Below are positions 10,447 to 19,134 of a stretch of DNA of 57,603 bases, one piece after another. Every line of letters begins with the position of its first letter. Within the stretch, counting starts at the first letter, position 1. Both the position numbers and the translations under genes were made by a program. Source of the stretch: Hysterium pulicare CBS 123377 (Eukaryota; Ascomycota; Dothideomycetes; Hysteriales; Hysteriaceae); assembly GCA_000467715.1 (NCBI GenBank), contig AJFK01000207.1:1-57603 (forward strand). Direction: 5' to 3'. Below the pieces are notes generated by a model, which saw nothing but the letters and a program-made list of their open reading frames with translations, did not search any database and was not told the DNA's origin.

Positions 10447-11901
10447 ATGACCACCAAAGTGCCGTCCGAGCAGCCGCAGACCAAAATTGCTCCCGAAGCT
10501 GATACAAGCAATACCGAAACGCCTGAACCAAATTATCACAATCCAAACGACCCTCCAACATATACGGAGCAAGATGATAGCATTGAGGCCCACTTATCGG
10601 AGCTTATGGCCACGGCTACATCCGATCGCCTAGAATTTCCAATCACGGAATATCCCAGCGGCTGGTACCATCAGCAAGATGATCCTAACCGTGTTCGCCA
10701 AGATATCGTTCGAACTTATTTCCAAAGCATTGCCACCAAAAAGGACGAAATTGTCGCTTTGCTTATTGAGAATCAGTTAGTCACGACCGAAACCACGGAC
10801 GAGCAAGGTCGCACTCCTCTTCTCGCCGCTGTTCAAGCTGGCAATGTGCGCGGTCTGCAAGAGCTGATGGATTTCGATGCCAATGTCAATGCGTATGGCA
10901 TTGCGCAAACTGTCTGCTTCAAGAACAACAAATACTACAACCGCCAAATCATGAAAATATATCGAACGCCCTTGCAAATGGCTGCAACCCAAGGGGACAT
11001 CAATATGGTCAAGCTTTTGATGGAAACGTACAACGCGGACGATTCGCTTATTGCGCCAGACGGTGAACTTGCATTACGTCTCGCTTCCATGAACGGCCAT
11101 CGTGACATCGTGGATTACCTCCCATCACGCCGCGCAGGTGGTTGGAGACGCTGGAAGACGAAGCACATCAAAGCCATGGACCGCGCCAAGAAAGCTGGAC
11201 ACGGCATCTACATGTTCTTCAAATTCCTCCTTTGGGAGGTTCCCAGATTCTTCGTTTGGAGTTGTCCCAAGCATTTGATTGTATTGCCCGTCGTCAAAAG
11301 CGCGAAATGGGCGTATAACCACCACAAAGAAATTCCCGAGAAAATCGCACGCGGGTTGAAGAAAATTGGTAAAGGAATCGCGAAGATTCCTAAAGGTATC
11401 TGGGGATTTATCAAGGAGGTCCCCGGAATCGTTGCGGATATCGCAAAATGGCTATGGAAAGCCATTAGGTCGACTCCAAAAGCAATCAAAATCGCAGCGT
11501 TGTGGATATGGAGTGGGATGAAGACCGCTGGAAATGCGATTCGATCCATCCTCGCACGAGCCTTCTCCTTCCTTCACACAACGTTCGCCGCAATCGCTTC
11601 ATTTTTCCGCGACTTAACGCTCAAGAACGTCTGGGAAGGTTTCGGCTATCTGCTTCGCGCGATTTTCATTGATGGGCCCGTGAAACTATGGGAGTGGCTA
11701 AAGAAATTTGGAGACATGTCATGCCATGTTTTAGAAACTCTCTTCGGTTGTCTGGGAAAAGTGATTTGGCTACTTGGAGCGGGCATTTTCTGGCTCTTTG
11801 CTTATGTTCCGAAAAAGCTATTGGAGATATTTGTTAGCATTGGACAATCTATCGGCAAGGTATTCACGGAGCTGCTTATTTGGATTAATCCAAAGCGGTA
11901 A
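10447..11901 (+). CDS. ankyrin-repeat protein with long amphipathic C-terminal half
   Basis: A single exon of 484 residues. The N-terminal 60 residues are Pro/Thr/Glu-rich and disordered. Ankyrin repeats lie at about 115-230: QGRTPLLAAVQAGNVRGL, RTPLQMAATQGDINMVKLL and LALRLASMNGHRDIVDYL. After residue 235 the composition changes: a run of amphipathic and hydrophobic segments rich in Lys, Trp, Ile and Gly, with repeated P-K-x-I or I-P-K units (EIPEKIARGLKKIGKGIAKI, PKGIWGFIKEVPG, STPKAIKIAALWIW). The segments look like membrane-surface helices rather than clean transmembrane spans. No family known to me matches this half. Membrane association is inferred from composition. Confidence 0.75.
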   Translation: MTTKVPSEQPQTKIAPEADTSNTETPEPNYHNPNDPPTYTEQDDSIEAHLSELMATATSDRLEFPITEYPSGWYHQQDDPNRVRQDIVRTYFQSIATKKDEIVALLIENQLVTTETTDEQGRTPLLAAVQAGNVRGLQELMDFDANVNAYGIAQTVCFKNNKYYNRQIMKIYRTPLQMAATQGDINMVKLLMETYNADDSLIAPDGELALRLASMNGHRDIVDYLPSRRAGGWRRWKTKHIKAMDRAKKAGHGIYMFFKFLLWEVPRFFVWSCPKHLIVLPVVKSAKWAYNHHKEIPEKIARGLKKIGKGIAKIPKGIWGFIKEVPGIVADIAKWLWKAIRSTPKAIKIAALWIWSGMKTAGNAIRSILARAFSFLHTTFAAIASFFRDLTLKNVWEGFGYLLRAIFIDGPVKLWEWLKKFGDMSCHVLETLFGCLGKVIWLLGAGIFWLFAYVPKKLLEIFVSIGQSIGKVFTELLIWINPKR

Positions 11902-12110
11902 AGACCTTTCTTCTCAGTCAACTCTCACTACTACTTGAAATTCGTTCTTAGCGCTGGAGTTGTAGGATGGCTATCATTTTCTTTGAATTTCTCTGGATAT
12001 CTCATTCTCGCGATTATAACCTTACGCGTTACTCAAGTAATGGACTGCTCTTCGTAATTTCAACGTACTATCAATTCTCTATCGATCGTCTACTCACAGA
12101 CTTCGCTCCG

Positions 12111-13106
12111 TCAATCTTGCATCCCCGGATTGAACTCTTGAAGCCACCTCACAAATTTCCCGCTGTCGCGCCGCTCTTCCTTAGCCTTGTCTTTATCGAA
12201 CTTCTCTCTACGCCTAATAAGCTTCTCATAGAAATCTGCCATGACAGTATTATACTCGTGCTTATAATCATCGCCATGTTTAGCCGCCTGCTCAGCATTC
12301 TTTTCACATGCTCGAAAACGGCTTCTCAGCTCCTCAACTTTACATGTGTCAGTCTGCCATTGAGGAGGGCTGTCTTCTTTATATTCAAAGTCATACCAGT
12401 GTGTCTGGTCGTACAAAGCGTCTTTTTGTGCATGATATCTTTCGGCTTCTTCGGAAGTGAGAGTGGAGATGGCGGCAGCTTCTTCAGGCGGTCGGGCTCG
12501 TCCGATTTCCTCGATAGCTTGAGGTTTTGATTCTTCAACCTCGACATCAGCTAGAGATTTGCCCTCGAACTCTTTAGAGACGGTACGACCTCGAGAGGTC
12601 AATTTCCGCAGCATCCATAAATGCCACTGATCAGACGTCGCGTCTTTGCTTACTTCGGACTTCACAGCTTCTTCCGATCGGACAATAGTAGAGCTTTCGG
12701 GATCTAGAGGCACTTGCGACGCTTCAACTACTTCTACTCCTCGCTTTCCAATTCCAGGTTCAGAATCAAGCTCCATCTCAATAGTGGGAAGTGACGGAAG
12801 TAAGCTCCGCGGTATTCGTGGTGGCTTTGGCTGCCACGGCGGCTGATCCTCCCAAAACCCCGTCGGAGACGAATATAGATATTCTTGGGATGTGGTATCT
12901 GGCACGAATGCACGGGCAGGGGGCCGGTTTGTGAACTTGCGGTGTATTTCGGATGGTTGCTCCGTGTTCTTTTTGGAAGAGGCGAGATCAGGGGGTAGGG
13001 TCTCGAATACGCGGGGTGTATCTAGAGGTTCTGGATGGATGGGATTGGGCCACAGCTCATAAGAGCTGGATTTGTTGTCGTGTGGCTGATCCAGGGAATG
13101 AGACAT
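12111..13106 (-). CDS. charged coiled-coil protein next to the J-domain array
   Basis: The ATG at 13106 (MSHSLDQPHDN) is preferred because the frame upstream has no homologous features. The protein has 331 residues. The first half is Pro/Ser-rich and disordered. The last 110 residues are charged helices (VEELRSRFRACEKNAEQAAK, then a Glu/Lys/Arg-rich run). There is no J domain. Its size, strand, lack of introns and C-terminal helical pattern (Leu-Arg, then Ala/Asp/Tyr-spaced helices, then a Lys/Glu tail) recall the second motif of the four J-domain genes that follow, but the match is weak. Function unknown. An antisense hydrophobic frame at 11967-12530 is a shadow of this charged sequence. Confidence 0.65.
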   Translation of the reverse strand: MSHSLDQPHDNKSSSYELWPNPIHPEPLDTPRVFETLPPDLASSKKNTEQPSEIHRKFTNRPPARAFVPDTTSQEYLYSSPTGFWEDQPPWQPKPPRIPRSLLPSLPTIEMELDSEPGIGKRGVEVVEASQVPLDPESSTIVRSEEAVKSEVSKDATSDQWHLWMLRKLTSRGRTVSKEFEGKSLADVEVEESKPQAIEEIGRARPPEEAAAISTLTSEEAERYHAQKDALYDQTHWYDFEYKEDSPPQWQTDTCKVEELRSRFRACEKNAEQAAKHGDDYKHEYNTVMADFYEKLIRRREKFDKDKAKEERRDSGKFVRWLQEFNPGMQD

Positions 13107-13621
13107 TTTTAGATGGTAAGGCCTGATAATAGAAAAAGGAACTGGGTGGGAAGGGGTTCTGGATGTTGGATTACTGACGCTAACAAGGATTATATACGAC
13201 ACTGTTAGGGTGAATTGTGCGGAATACGCATGGGGAAGCAGGCCTTGTGGGTTCACAACGTTGAAGCCCAATCAGCTTTCACCCCTATATTGTATTCAGT
13301 ACTGACATTCGGGTTTGAGATTCAATTCGCAATCTTGATATACAGCCCGTAAGTTCTCCGATCTCGCTTCAATTTCATTAAGTAAAGATTAAAACAGGAA
13401 GTCGCACGAGAAATCACAGAGACACCGTCATATCATACAATGAAATCAACTATAATGAGAGCTTAAAATTGATTGCCGCTTACGCGTGGTTGAGCTTTAC
13501 TAAACTCTTCTTCAAGCAAAAATCAACACTCTTCACATCACATAACCCACTGCATCAAAATTCATTTCTAGAAACCACATCGAATTATATATGATCAAAA
13601 CGCAACCCCGACCGACTCGGA
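13107..13621. other. intergenic region within the J-domain array
   Basis: AT-rich spacer, no gene seen. A TTCTAGAA at 13566-13573 resembles two heat-shock-element half sites, but it lies in the 3' flank of one gene and 460 bp from the next start, so it is not called. Confidence 0.5.
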
Positions 13622-15235
13622 CTAAACGACCTCAAAGAAGCCGCCGTTTGCGTCCCCATCCTCATCCTTCTTGGCCAAGGTTTTGAAGTTGCATCGCTTC
13701 CATTCTGGGAAGGAATCGTGGCCTCCAGCTTCACACTTGTTGCATTTGAGCCAGCGACTACACTTTTTCGTAACGTCGGAGTCTGATTGGAGGTGTGATT
13801 CTTCTACAGCCTTCTCGGAATCTTTTCCTTCCGTATCTGTAGCATCAGCAGTCTCTACTACAGGCTCTTTCTCATTTTCGGCAGGCTCAGAAACACCGAA
13901 GTTCTTTGGCCGACCAGCTTTCGCCCTCGCATTAGCGATACGCTCAGCATTCAGCCGAGCAATTTCCTCGGCCTTCTTCTTCTGTTTCTCTTTCTCCTCA
14001 CGTATTGATTGACGGAGTTGCTCTTGCTGCGCCTGCTTTTTCGCCTCTTTGTCGGCTTTCTCCGCTTTGCGGGCCTCGACGCGATCTATGTTCGCCTGCG
14101 CTTGGCGTTCAAAAGCCTTCCTCTTCTCTTCTTGGGCTTTTTGAAACTTAGCTGATGCTTCGGCCATTTTCTTAGGTGTCATCTTCTCGCGAGTTGAGAG
14201 AAAGTCAGCGCTTGGCTGCTCTGTAGACTTTGAGTGATTACCCTTCGCTTTTGGTTTTGGTGTAGACTGCTCCTTAGCCTTTGCTTTGGAAAATAACTCA
14301 GCAGCTTGTTGTTTAAATTTACGGAATTGTTCGAAATCTTCGGCATAATGTGCAAGATCCGTTAAAACGCGAGCTTTAGCTTTCATCTCCTCAGCTCCCA
14401 TCTTCTCCATATCCGCTTTCCATTTGTGTTGAGCTTCTGCGCTGCGTTGGAACTCTTTTCTAAGCTCCGTTTCAACGCGGGTCTGTTCGGCTTCAGCACG
14501 AGTCTTTTTGGCATCAGCTTGGTCCTTCTCCATCGCAAGCTGTAAGAAACGAACTGCAGCTCGAGAATGGAACTCGTACCAATAAAGGTCTCCGATGCAC
14601 CGCGTGGCCCTCTTGTGATGAGACGCTAAGTGACCTCTCAAAGAATCCGCCGTAGCGTAGTGAGCCACAGGATCATTCTTAATCTCGTCCATCATCGCGT
14701 CGGCTGCTTCTCGTCCTAGCATACCTCGTTTCTCTCTAGCCAGATTCCTCCACAGCTCTGACATACGTGCATGGTACGTAGTTTTGAAGAAATTATGATA
14801 GTAATCTAGAGACAACTGGTTTTCAGAATCTGCATGGGACTCCATTTCCTCGGGACTGAAACTAAATCGAAATGCAAGATCGTTAGAGTTAAAGTCCTCT
14901 TCCGCCTGTTCCGTGGCTCCATACCGAGTTTGTTCATGTCGAGTACGTTCGTTTGCTCGACGCTGAAACCGTTGATATGATGTTTCGCTCGAAACTGGGG
15001 GCTGTTTATAGCGGATATCTGCGTCGTATTGCATCTTCCGTTGGGGATCGCTAAGCAGTTCGTAAGCCTCCTGGACCGAGCGAAATTTGGTAGTAGATGC
15101 TGCCCGCTCTACTTCAGACGCTTCAGGCCCCAACTTATCGGGATGGCACTGAAGGATGATTTTCTTGTATGCTGCTCGGATCTCGTCGAAGGTTGCACCC
15201 GGCGCCAGGCCAAGGGTAGTGTAATGATTAGTCAT
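13622..15235 (-). CDS. J-domain protein 1 of the array, with C-terminal Cys motif
   Basis: A single exon of 537 residues. The J domain occupies residues about 4-72: YTTLGLAPGATFDEIRAAYK, then the catalytic CHPDKLG, then KFRSVQEAYELLSDPQRK. HPD is the loop that stimulates Hsp70 ATPase. There is no Gly/Phe region, so it is a class C (type III) J protein. A second helical motif (SLRGHLASHHKRATRCIGD, then YEFHSRAAVRFLQLAMEKDQ) is shared with the downstream paralogues. Then comes a long Lys/Glu/Gln coiled coil. Near the C-terminus four Cys in CSRWLKCNKC and KRCNF suggest a small zinc-binding site. No signal peptide; cytosolic or nuclear is likely. Partner Hsp70 unknown. Confidence 0.85.
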   Translation of the reverse strand: MTNHYTTLGLAPGATFDEIRAAYKKIILQCHPDKLGPEASEVERAASTTKFRSVQEAYELLSDPQRKMQYDADIRYKQPPVSSETSYQRFQRRANERTRHEQTRYGATEQAEEDFNSNDLAFRFSFSPEEMESHADSENQLSLDYYHNFFKTTYHARMSELWRNLAREKRGMLGREAADAMMDEIKNDPVAHYATADSLRGHLASHHKRATRCIGDLYWYEFHSRAAVRFLQLAMEKDQADAKKTRAEAEQTRVETELRKEFQRSAEAQHKWKADMEKMGAEEMKAKARVLTDLAHYAEDFEQFRKFKQQAAELFSKAKAKEQSTPKPKAKGNHSKSTEQPSADFLSTREKMTPKKMAEASAKFQKAQEEKRKAFERQAQANIDRVEARKAEKADKEAKKQAQQEQLRQSIREEKEKQKKKAEEIARLNAERIANARAKAGRPKNFGVSEPAENEKEPVVETADATDTEGKDSEKAVEESHLQSDSDVTKKCSRWLKCNKCEAGGHDSFPEWKRCNFKTLAKKDEDGDANGGFFEVV

Positions 15236-15749
15236 TATGGTTGGTTTGAGTAAGTGTTGGTGTAGAGAAAAGTTGGTGAGTGGAAAGAGTTGATAAGGAT
15301 TATGAGAATTTTAAACGGCGTTTGTGGAATTTATTTTATAGTTATATAGCGTGGGGATGCTGAATTGTTCAGTCAACGTGGGGAAAGTCATCATTGTGAA
15401 GCTTTTGTCTTATTTCATTGTGAATGCATAATGTTTAAACTGTTGAATTGTGTTCGACTGAGATGGGGAAAGGAAGACCTTTCACGTACAAACTGACCTA
15501 GGCACTCTTACTGTATCTGCCTCGCTGCCTGTTTATTGGTTCCCATAGGTGCTCAGTTGTTTGATGTTGTATGAGATAACAGGTGAAAGCCTGACGATTG
15601 AGGGTATCTTTCTTACTGCGATTATCAGGGTTTCAACTGCCTCCTCCATAATACTTTATCAATCATTTCCCTAATAATTAAATAGATCTTACTTCCACGT
15701 GTTTTATAAGTTTTGTGGTCATACTCATCTTAACAACAACCATAAATTC
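15236..15749. other. intergenic spacer in the J-domain array
   Basis: AT-rich, no gene or convincing regulatory motif seen. It contains the presumed promoter of the 537-residue J-domain gene. Confidence 0.5.
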
Positions 15750-16472
15750 CTAGTCCTCTCCATGACAAGCGAGCTGTCCAAGTAGCATAGCCATCTCAGC
15801 ATGGTAAGCGGCCCAGTAATGAGGCCTACTGCGGGTTGTAGGCTGCTCGCGGTGCGACTTCGCCTCACGCCTCAAAAAAGCGGCACTAGCATATTCATAT
15901 TTCGAGTCATCAATGTCCTCCATCGCTGTCTGACGGCCTGCTTTTTCTTCTGCCTTCTGATCAGAGCGTTGCTGAGCCCTGCGTCTACTGTTCTCTCGCC
16001 TATCCTGCCACTGCTGCCATCTCTCCTCTTCCTGTCTCTCCTGCCAATCCTTGAACTCTTTCCACTCCTGCCTTCGCTTCCTCTCTTCCCTCTCCTCCCT
16101 CCCCTTCCCATCTCGTTGAAAGGTACGAGGGGTGTCTTTGCTCTCCCAAGGGCCATACTGGGTCTTCGGAGGCTTCTGACTTTTTGGAGGCGACGGATTT
16201 TGTGGAGGTTTCTGCTTTTTAGGAGGCTTTTTGTGTTGCTTTGCAGCAGGTTTTTCAGTATCGTGGTTTTTCTTTTGCTGAAGGTCGCTTAGGAACTCAT
16301 ACGCCTCCTGGACAGCACGAAATTTTGCTGTTGACTTCATGCGCTCGGCTTCAGAGACGTCAGATCCCAACTTATCAGGATGATATTGCAGGACGAGCTT
16401 TTTATACGCTACTCGGACTTCTTCAAATGTTGCTCGGGGCGCTAGGCCAAGGACGGTGTAGTAGCTGCGCAT
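15750..16472 (-). CDS. J-domain protein 2 of the array
   Basis: The start is taken at 16472 because MRSYYTVLGLAP then aligns with the starts of the paralogues; a second in-frame ATG at 16541 would add 23 residues. The protein has 240 residues. J domain at about 3-70 with YHPDKLG and KFRAVQEAYEFLSD. After it are a Pro/Lys tract (KPPKKQKPPQNPSPPKSQ) and a Trp/Glu/Arg coiled coil (WKEFKDWQERQEEERWQQWQ). The C-terminus (FLRREAKSHREQ, then YWAAYHAEMAMLLGQLA) matches the second motif of the other copies. Class C J protein, shortest of the array. Confidence 0.8.
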   Translation of the reverse strand: MRSYYTVLGLAPRATFEEVRVAYKKLVLQYHPDKLGSDVSEAERMKSTAKFRAVQEAYEFLSDLQQKKNHDTEKPAAKQHKKPPKKQKPPQNPSPPKSQKPPKTQYGPWESKDTPRTFQRDGKGREEREERKRRQEWKEFKDWQERQEEERWQQWQDRRENSRRRAQQRSDQKAEEKAGRQTAMEDIDDSKYEYASAAFLRREAKSHREQPTTRSRPHYWAAYHAEMAMLLGQLACHGED

Positions 16473-16877
16473 TGTGATTAATATAGTCAACTCTTGGTAC
16501 AAATTAAGGGGAGGGTGAGAACTTTTGTGGTTAAGTCTCATGATGCAGGTTGATGTTATACAGTGCGGTGATGCTACATTGTTCAGCTAAGTTAGGTGAA
16601 GTGGGATATTGTGAATCCTTTGTCTTGTAGACGTTGTGAAAGCATGATTTTTGATCCGATGCTCTTCATATCTCAGCAATATCAAGCGCTATAGGTTGAT
16701 CACGCAAAAGATGGACTCGTTTTTGTTTATGAAACTCCATACCACGTCATGGTCCTGATTTCGCATACCACTCAACGTGTCTTAAAAATAAAGCTTCATC
16801 TAACTAACAAATCCAAGTGAAACTATCCTCACAGAAGCCAGAAACATTTCGTCTTGCCCGATCTACCTAGACAAATC
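16473..16877. other. intergenic spacer in the J-domain array
   Basis: AT-rich, no gene seen. It holds the presumed promoter of the 240-residue J-domain gene. Confidence 0.5.
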
Positions 16878-17732
16878 TCAGCTCTTGGCGAAGGCATCGG
16901 TGAAATAGAACAGCCCCAGCAGAAGAATGATGACTTGCCATGGGTGGCGTTCAAAATACTCAGCTAAGCTCGGCACTTTGGCATTCTGCCACTCCTCTCG
17001 CTCGTCCCGGTGGCACCGGTCGTGTTGCTGATCCTCCCTCCACTTCCGCCTCCATCGCTTCTGCAGCTCCTCTTCTTCCTTCTCTTCCGCCATTTCTTCA
17101 AGACACTGGGCCCTAGTAACCCAAAATGCATGCCTAAACACATCCAAACGGAGTCTGTTGGCTTTCTGCATGGCATCCTCTGCTTTTCCCCACAGGGTTT
17201 CAGCATCGAAATCGCGAAGTAGAATAGGTCGCTGTATACTCGAAATCCTTATAGCATCTACCCATCCTTCTTTGATCTGCCGAGCCTCGTACGCTTCCCG
17301 TTTCTTTTTAATCGACTCCCATGTATGTTGATCTTCCATATTAGTATGTGTGCCTGGCTTACGCTCCTCTTTGCGTCCATATCGTGGCGAATGGTCCCGC
17401 CGACGATGTGGCTGGGGGTTTTGGTACCGCTTCGGTCTGAAGGACTCCGGCTCAGGTTCAGACTCTTCCTCCAGCTCAGGCTCTTCCTCCGATTCGGAAC
17501 CTTCCTTCGGGATAGGAGTATGTCGCTGTGACACTGAAGTATGAGTCTTCAGGACTTCGTAGGCTTCTTCGATTTGCCGAAATTTTTCAGTAGTCCAACT
17601 GCGCTCAGCCAAAGTTGCATTGGCACTGAGCTTATCTGGATGATACCGAAGTACAAGCTTCTTGTACGCCGCACGAATCTCCTCTGTTGATGCTGTAGGT
17701 ACGACACCTAGAGTTGCATAAAGGCTACGCAT
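16878..17732 (-). CDS. J-domain protein 3 of the array, tail-anchored type
   Basis: A single exon of 284 residues. J domain at about 3-66: YATLGVVPTASTEEIRAAYK, YHPDKLSANA, KFRQIEEAYEVLK. Next is an acidic Ser/Glu stretch (EESEPEPES type) and then a helical region (LWGKAEDAMQKANRLRLDVF, HAFWVTRAQCLEEMAEEKEE) equivalent to the second motif of its neighbours. Unlike them it ends in a hydrophobic segment (WQVIILLLGLFYFTDAFAKS), which fits a tail anchor with the J domain in the cytosol. Membrane location is inferred from this segment. It could recruit Hsp70 to a membrane surface. Confidence 0.82.
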   Translation of the reverse strand: MRSLYATLGVVPTASTEEIRAAYKKLVLRYHPDKLSANATLAERSWTTEKFRQIEEAYEVLKTHTSVSQRHTPIPKEGSESEEEPELEEESEPEPESFRPKRYQNPQPHRRRDHSPRYGRKEERKPGTHTNMEDQHTWESIKKKREAYEARQIKEGWVDAIRISSIQRPILLRDFDAETLWGKAEDAMQKANRLRLDVFRHAFWVTRAQCLEEMAEEKEEEELQKRWRRKWREDQQHDRCHRDEREEWQNAKVPSLAEYFERHPWQVIILLLGLFYFTDAFAKS

Positions 17733-18207
17733 AATGATGAGTTATTGTGCTGGTTGTTACGAAGCTTACTCTTCAGAAGGGAATTTGATGGAGATGATGG
17801 TTATAAGGAAGAAACAAGCTAACGCGGAACATGGTGAGCGGCCTTGTGAATGGTTGTATTGTTGATACACGGTTGTGAAAATCGTGATTGTACATCATGA
17901 CGAATTTGGTATAGAAGTAATTTGATGAAACGGTTAGTCGTACATTCACAATGTACGATAGCAACGTATCATCTATCATTAATCCACATCAACCATCATG
18001 TAATATTTAGATATATGCAGCGCATTTACACAAACCTTACAGACCCTCCAAAATGGGAGAGTTTAGGAAATGTGGTATCACATAAATTCGTAATGACTTC
18101 AAAAACGCCGTCAAAAAAAGTTCATAATAATACATCGAATTATTGATTTCTCGACCATGACACCATGAAATTCCAACCTATTAATGCAAGCAAAATCTGA
18201 CAAATGC
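17733..18207. other. intergenic spacer in the J-domain array
   Basis: AT-rich, no gene seen. It holds the presumed promoter of the 284-residue J-domain gene. Confidence 0.5.
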
Positions 18208-19134
18208 TCAGAGGCCTCTCTTCATGTCAGCCTTCCTAACAAGCCGTGCAGCGTTTTCAGCACACGACTTGTACTTTGCCGGGTCGGCCAGATTCTCTGA
18301 AGCTAATTGATACCACAAGGAAGCATTCTGCCTCAGTTCTTGCTCACTCATGTTATCTTCCGACAAACTTCGTGCCTGGTGTTCTTCTCGAAGCTGGCGG
18401 AGCTCTTCATCAGTTTTCCGCCACTGCTCTTCACGCGCTCGACCTCTCTCTTCCGCTCGACGGCGCTGATTAGCACGCGCGGCTTCTTGCTGTATTTTGT
18501 CCATTCTCTCCTTCGTCTCAGCAAGTTCTCGGAATCGTTTAGCCATGTGTAAGTACTGCTGATTCAGGAATGAGTCGAATAGGTTTCGGCCAGCGAGCTG
18601 CTGGTGCTTTTGTGCTTCGTCCCTGAGGTTCGAAGCAGTCGGAAATCGCTGATAGAGTTTGCTTTCCCAGTGTCTCATCTGTTCCTCGGCGGCTTGCTTT
18701 GCACGAGCTGCTTCAGCCGCTTGCTCCGCTTGGGCATTCGCGTCTCTTCTGACGTTTTCATACGTTTCGCGAAACATCCCCTCCCGATTGTAGGGGTTTT
18801 GCTGTTTCTTGAACGTCGGAGGCGCCCATTCATCGTCGGAAGGTTCATCTGCCCAGTCGAAGTTGCATTCCGTTCGTGGCATAGCATAGCCTCCGGCCTT
18901 GAACTTACTCCATTTCAGGTCAGAATCGAGCTTTTTCTTCTTGGCCGGGTCGCAAAGAAAAAGATAAGCGTTGTGAACTTGGCGGAATTTCTCAGTAGAC
19001 TCAGCCAGCTGAGTAGAGGAAGCATTTTGCAACTTGTCTGGGTGGTACTTCAGAATGAGAGTCTTGTACGCAGAACGGATGTCGTTGACGGATGCACCGA
19101 CCGCAAGCCCGAGGGTCGCGTATTGGTCATTCAT
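18208..19134 (-). CDS. J-domain protein 4 of the array
   Basis: The start at 19134 (MNDQYATLGLAVGAS) aligns the J domain with the N-termini of the other copies; the frame stays open further upstream, so a longer form cannot be excluded. The protein has 308 residues. J domain about 4-72: IRSAYKTLILKYHPDKLQ, then KFRQVHNAYLFLCDPAKK. The second motif is clear: NLRDEAQKHQQLAGRNLFD, then YLHMAKRFRELAETKERMDK. It is followed by an Arg/Glu coiled coil and a possible second short copy (ASLWYQLASENLADPAKYKS). No signal or membrane segment. It is the most upstream member of the run of four. Confidence 0.82.
   Translation of the reverse strand: MNDQYATLGLAVGASVNDIRSAYKTLILKYHPDKLQNASSTQLAESTEKFRQVHNAYLFLCDPAKKKKLDSDLKWSKFKAGGYAMPRTECNFDWADEPSDDEWAPPTFKKQQNPYNREGMFRETYENVRRDANAQAEQAAEAARAKQAAEEQMRHWESKLYQRFPTASNLRDEAQKHQQLAGRNLFDSFLNQQYLHMAKRFRELAETKERMDKIQQEAARANQRRRAEERGRAREEQWRKTDEELRQLREEHQARSLSEDNMSEQELRQNASLWYQLASENLADPAKYKSCAENAARLVRKADMKRGL

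Noticed and set aside
11967-12530. Hydrophobic plus-strand frame of 187 codons
   Set aside because: It is antisense to the charged coiled-coil gene at 12111-13106; Lys/Glu-rich sense codons give hydrophobic antisense residues. No ATG context or family support.
13566-13573. TTCTAGAA as a heat-shock element for the J-domain array
   Set aside because: Only two half sites, and located in a 3' flank rather than near a start codon of an array gene.
15801-16292. Leu-rich plus-strand frame opposite J-domain protein 2
   Set aside because: Same effect: antisense of a Glu/Arg/Trp-rich coiled coil whose J domain is unambiguous on the other strand.
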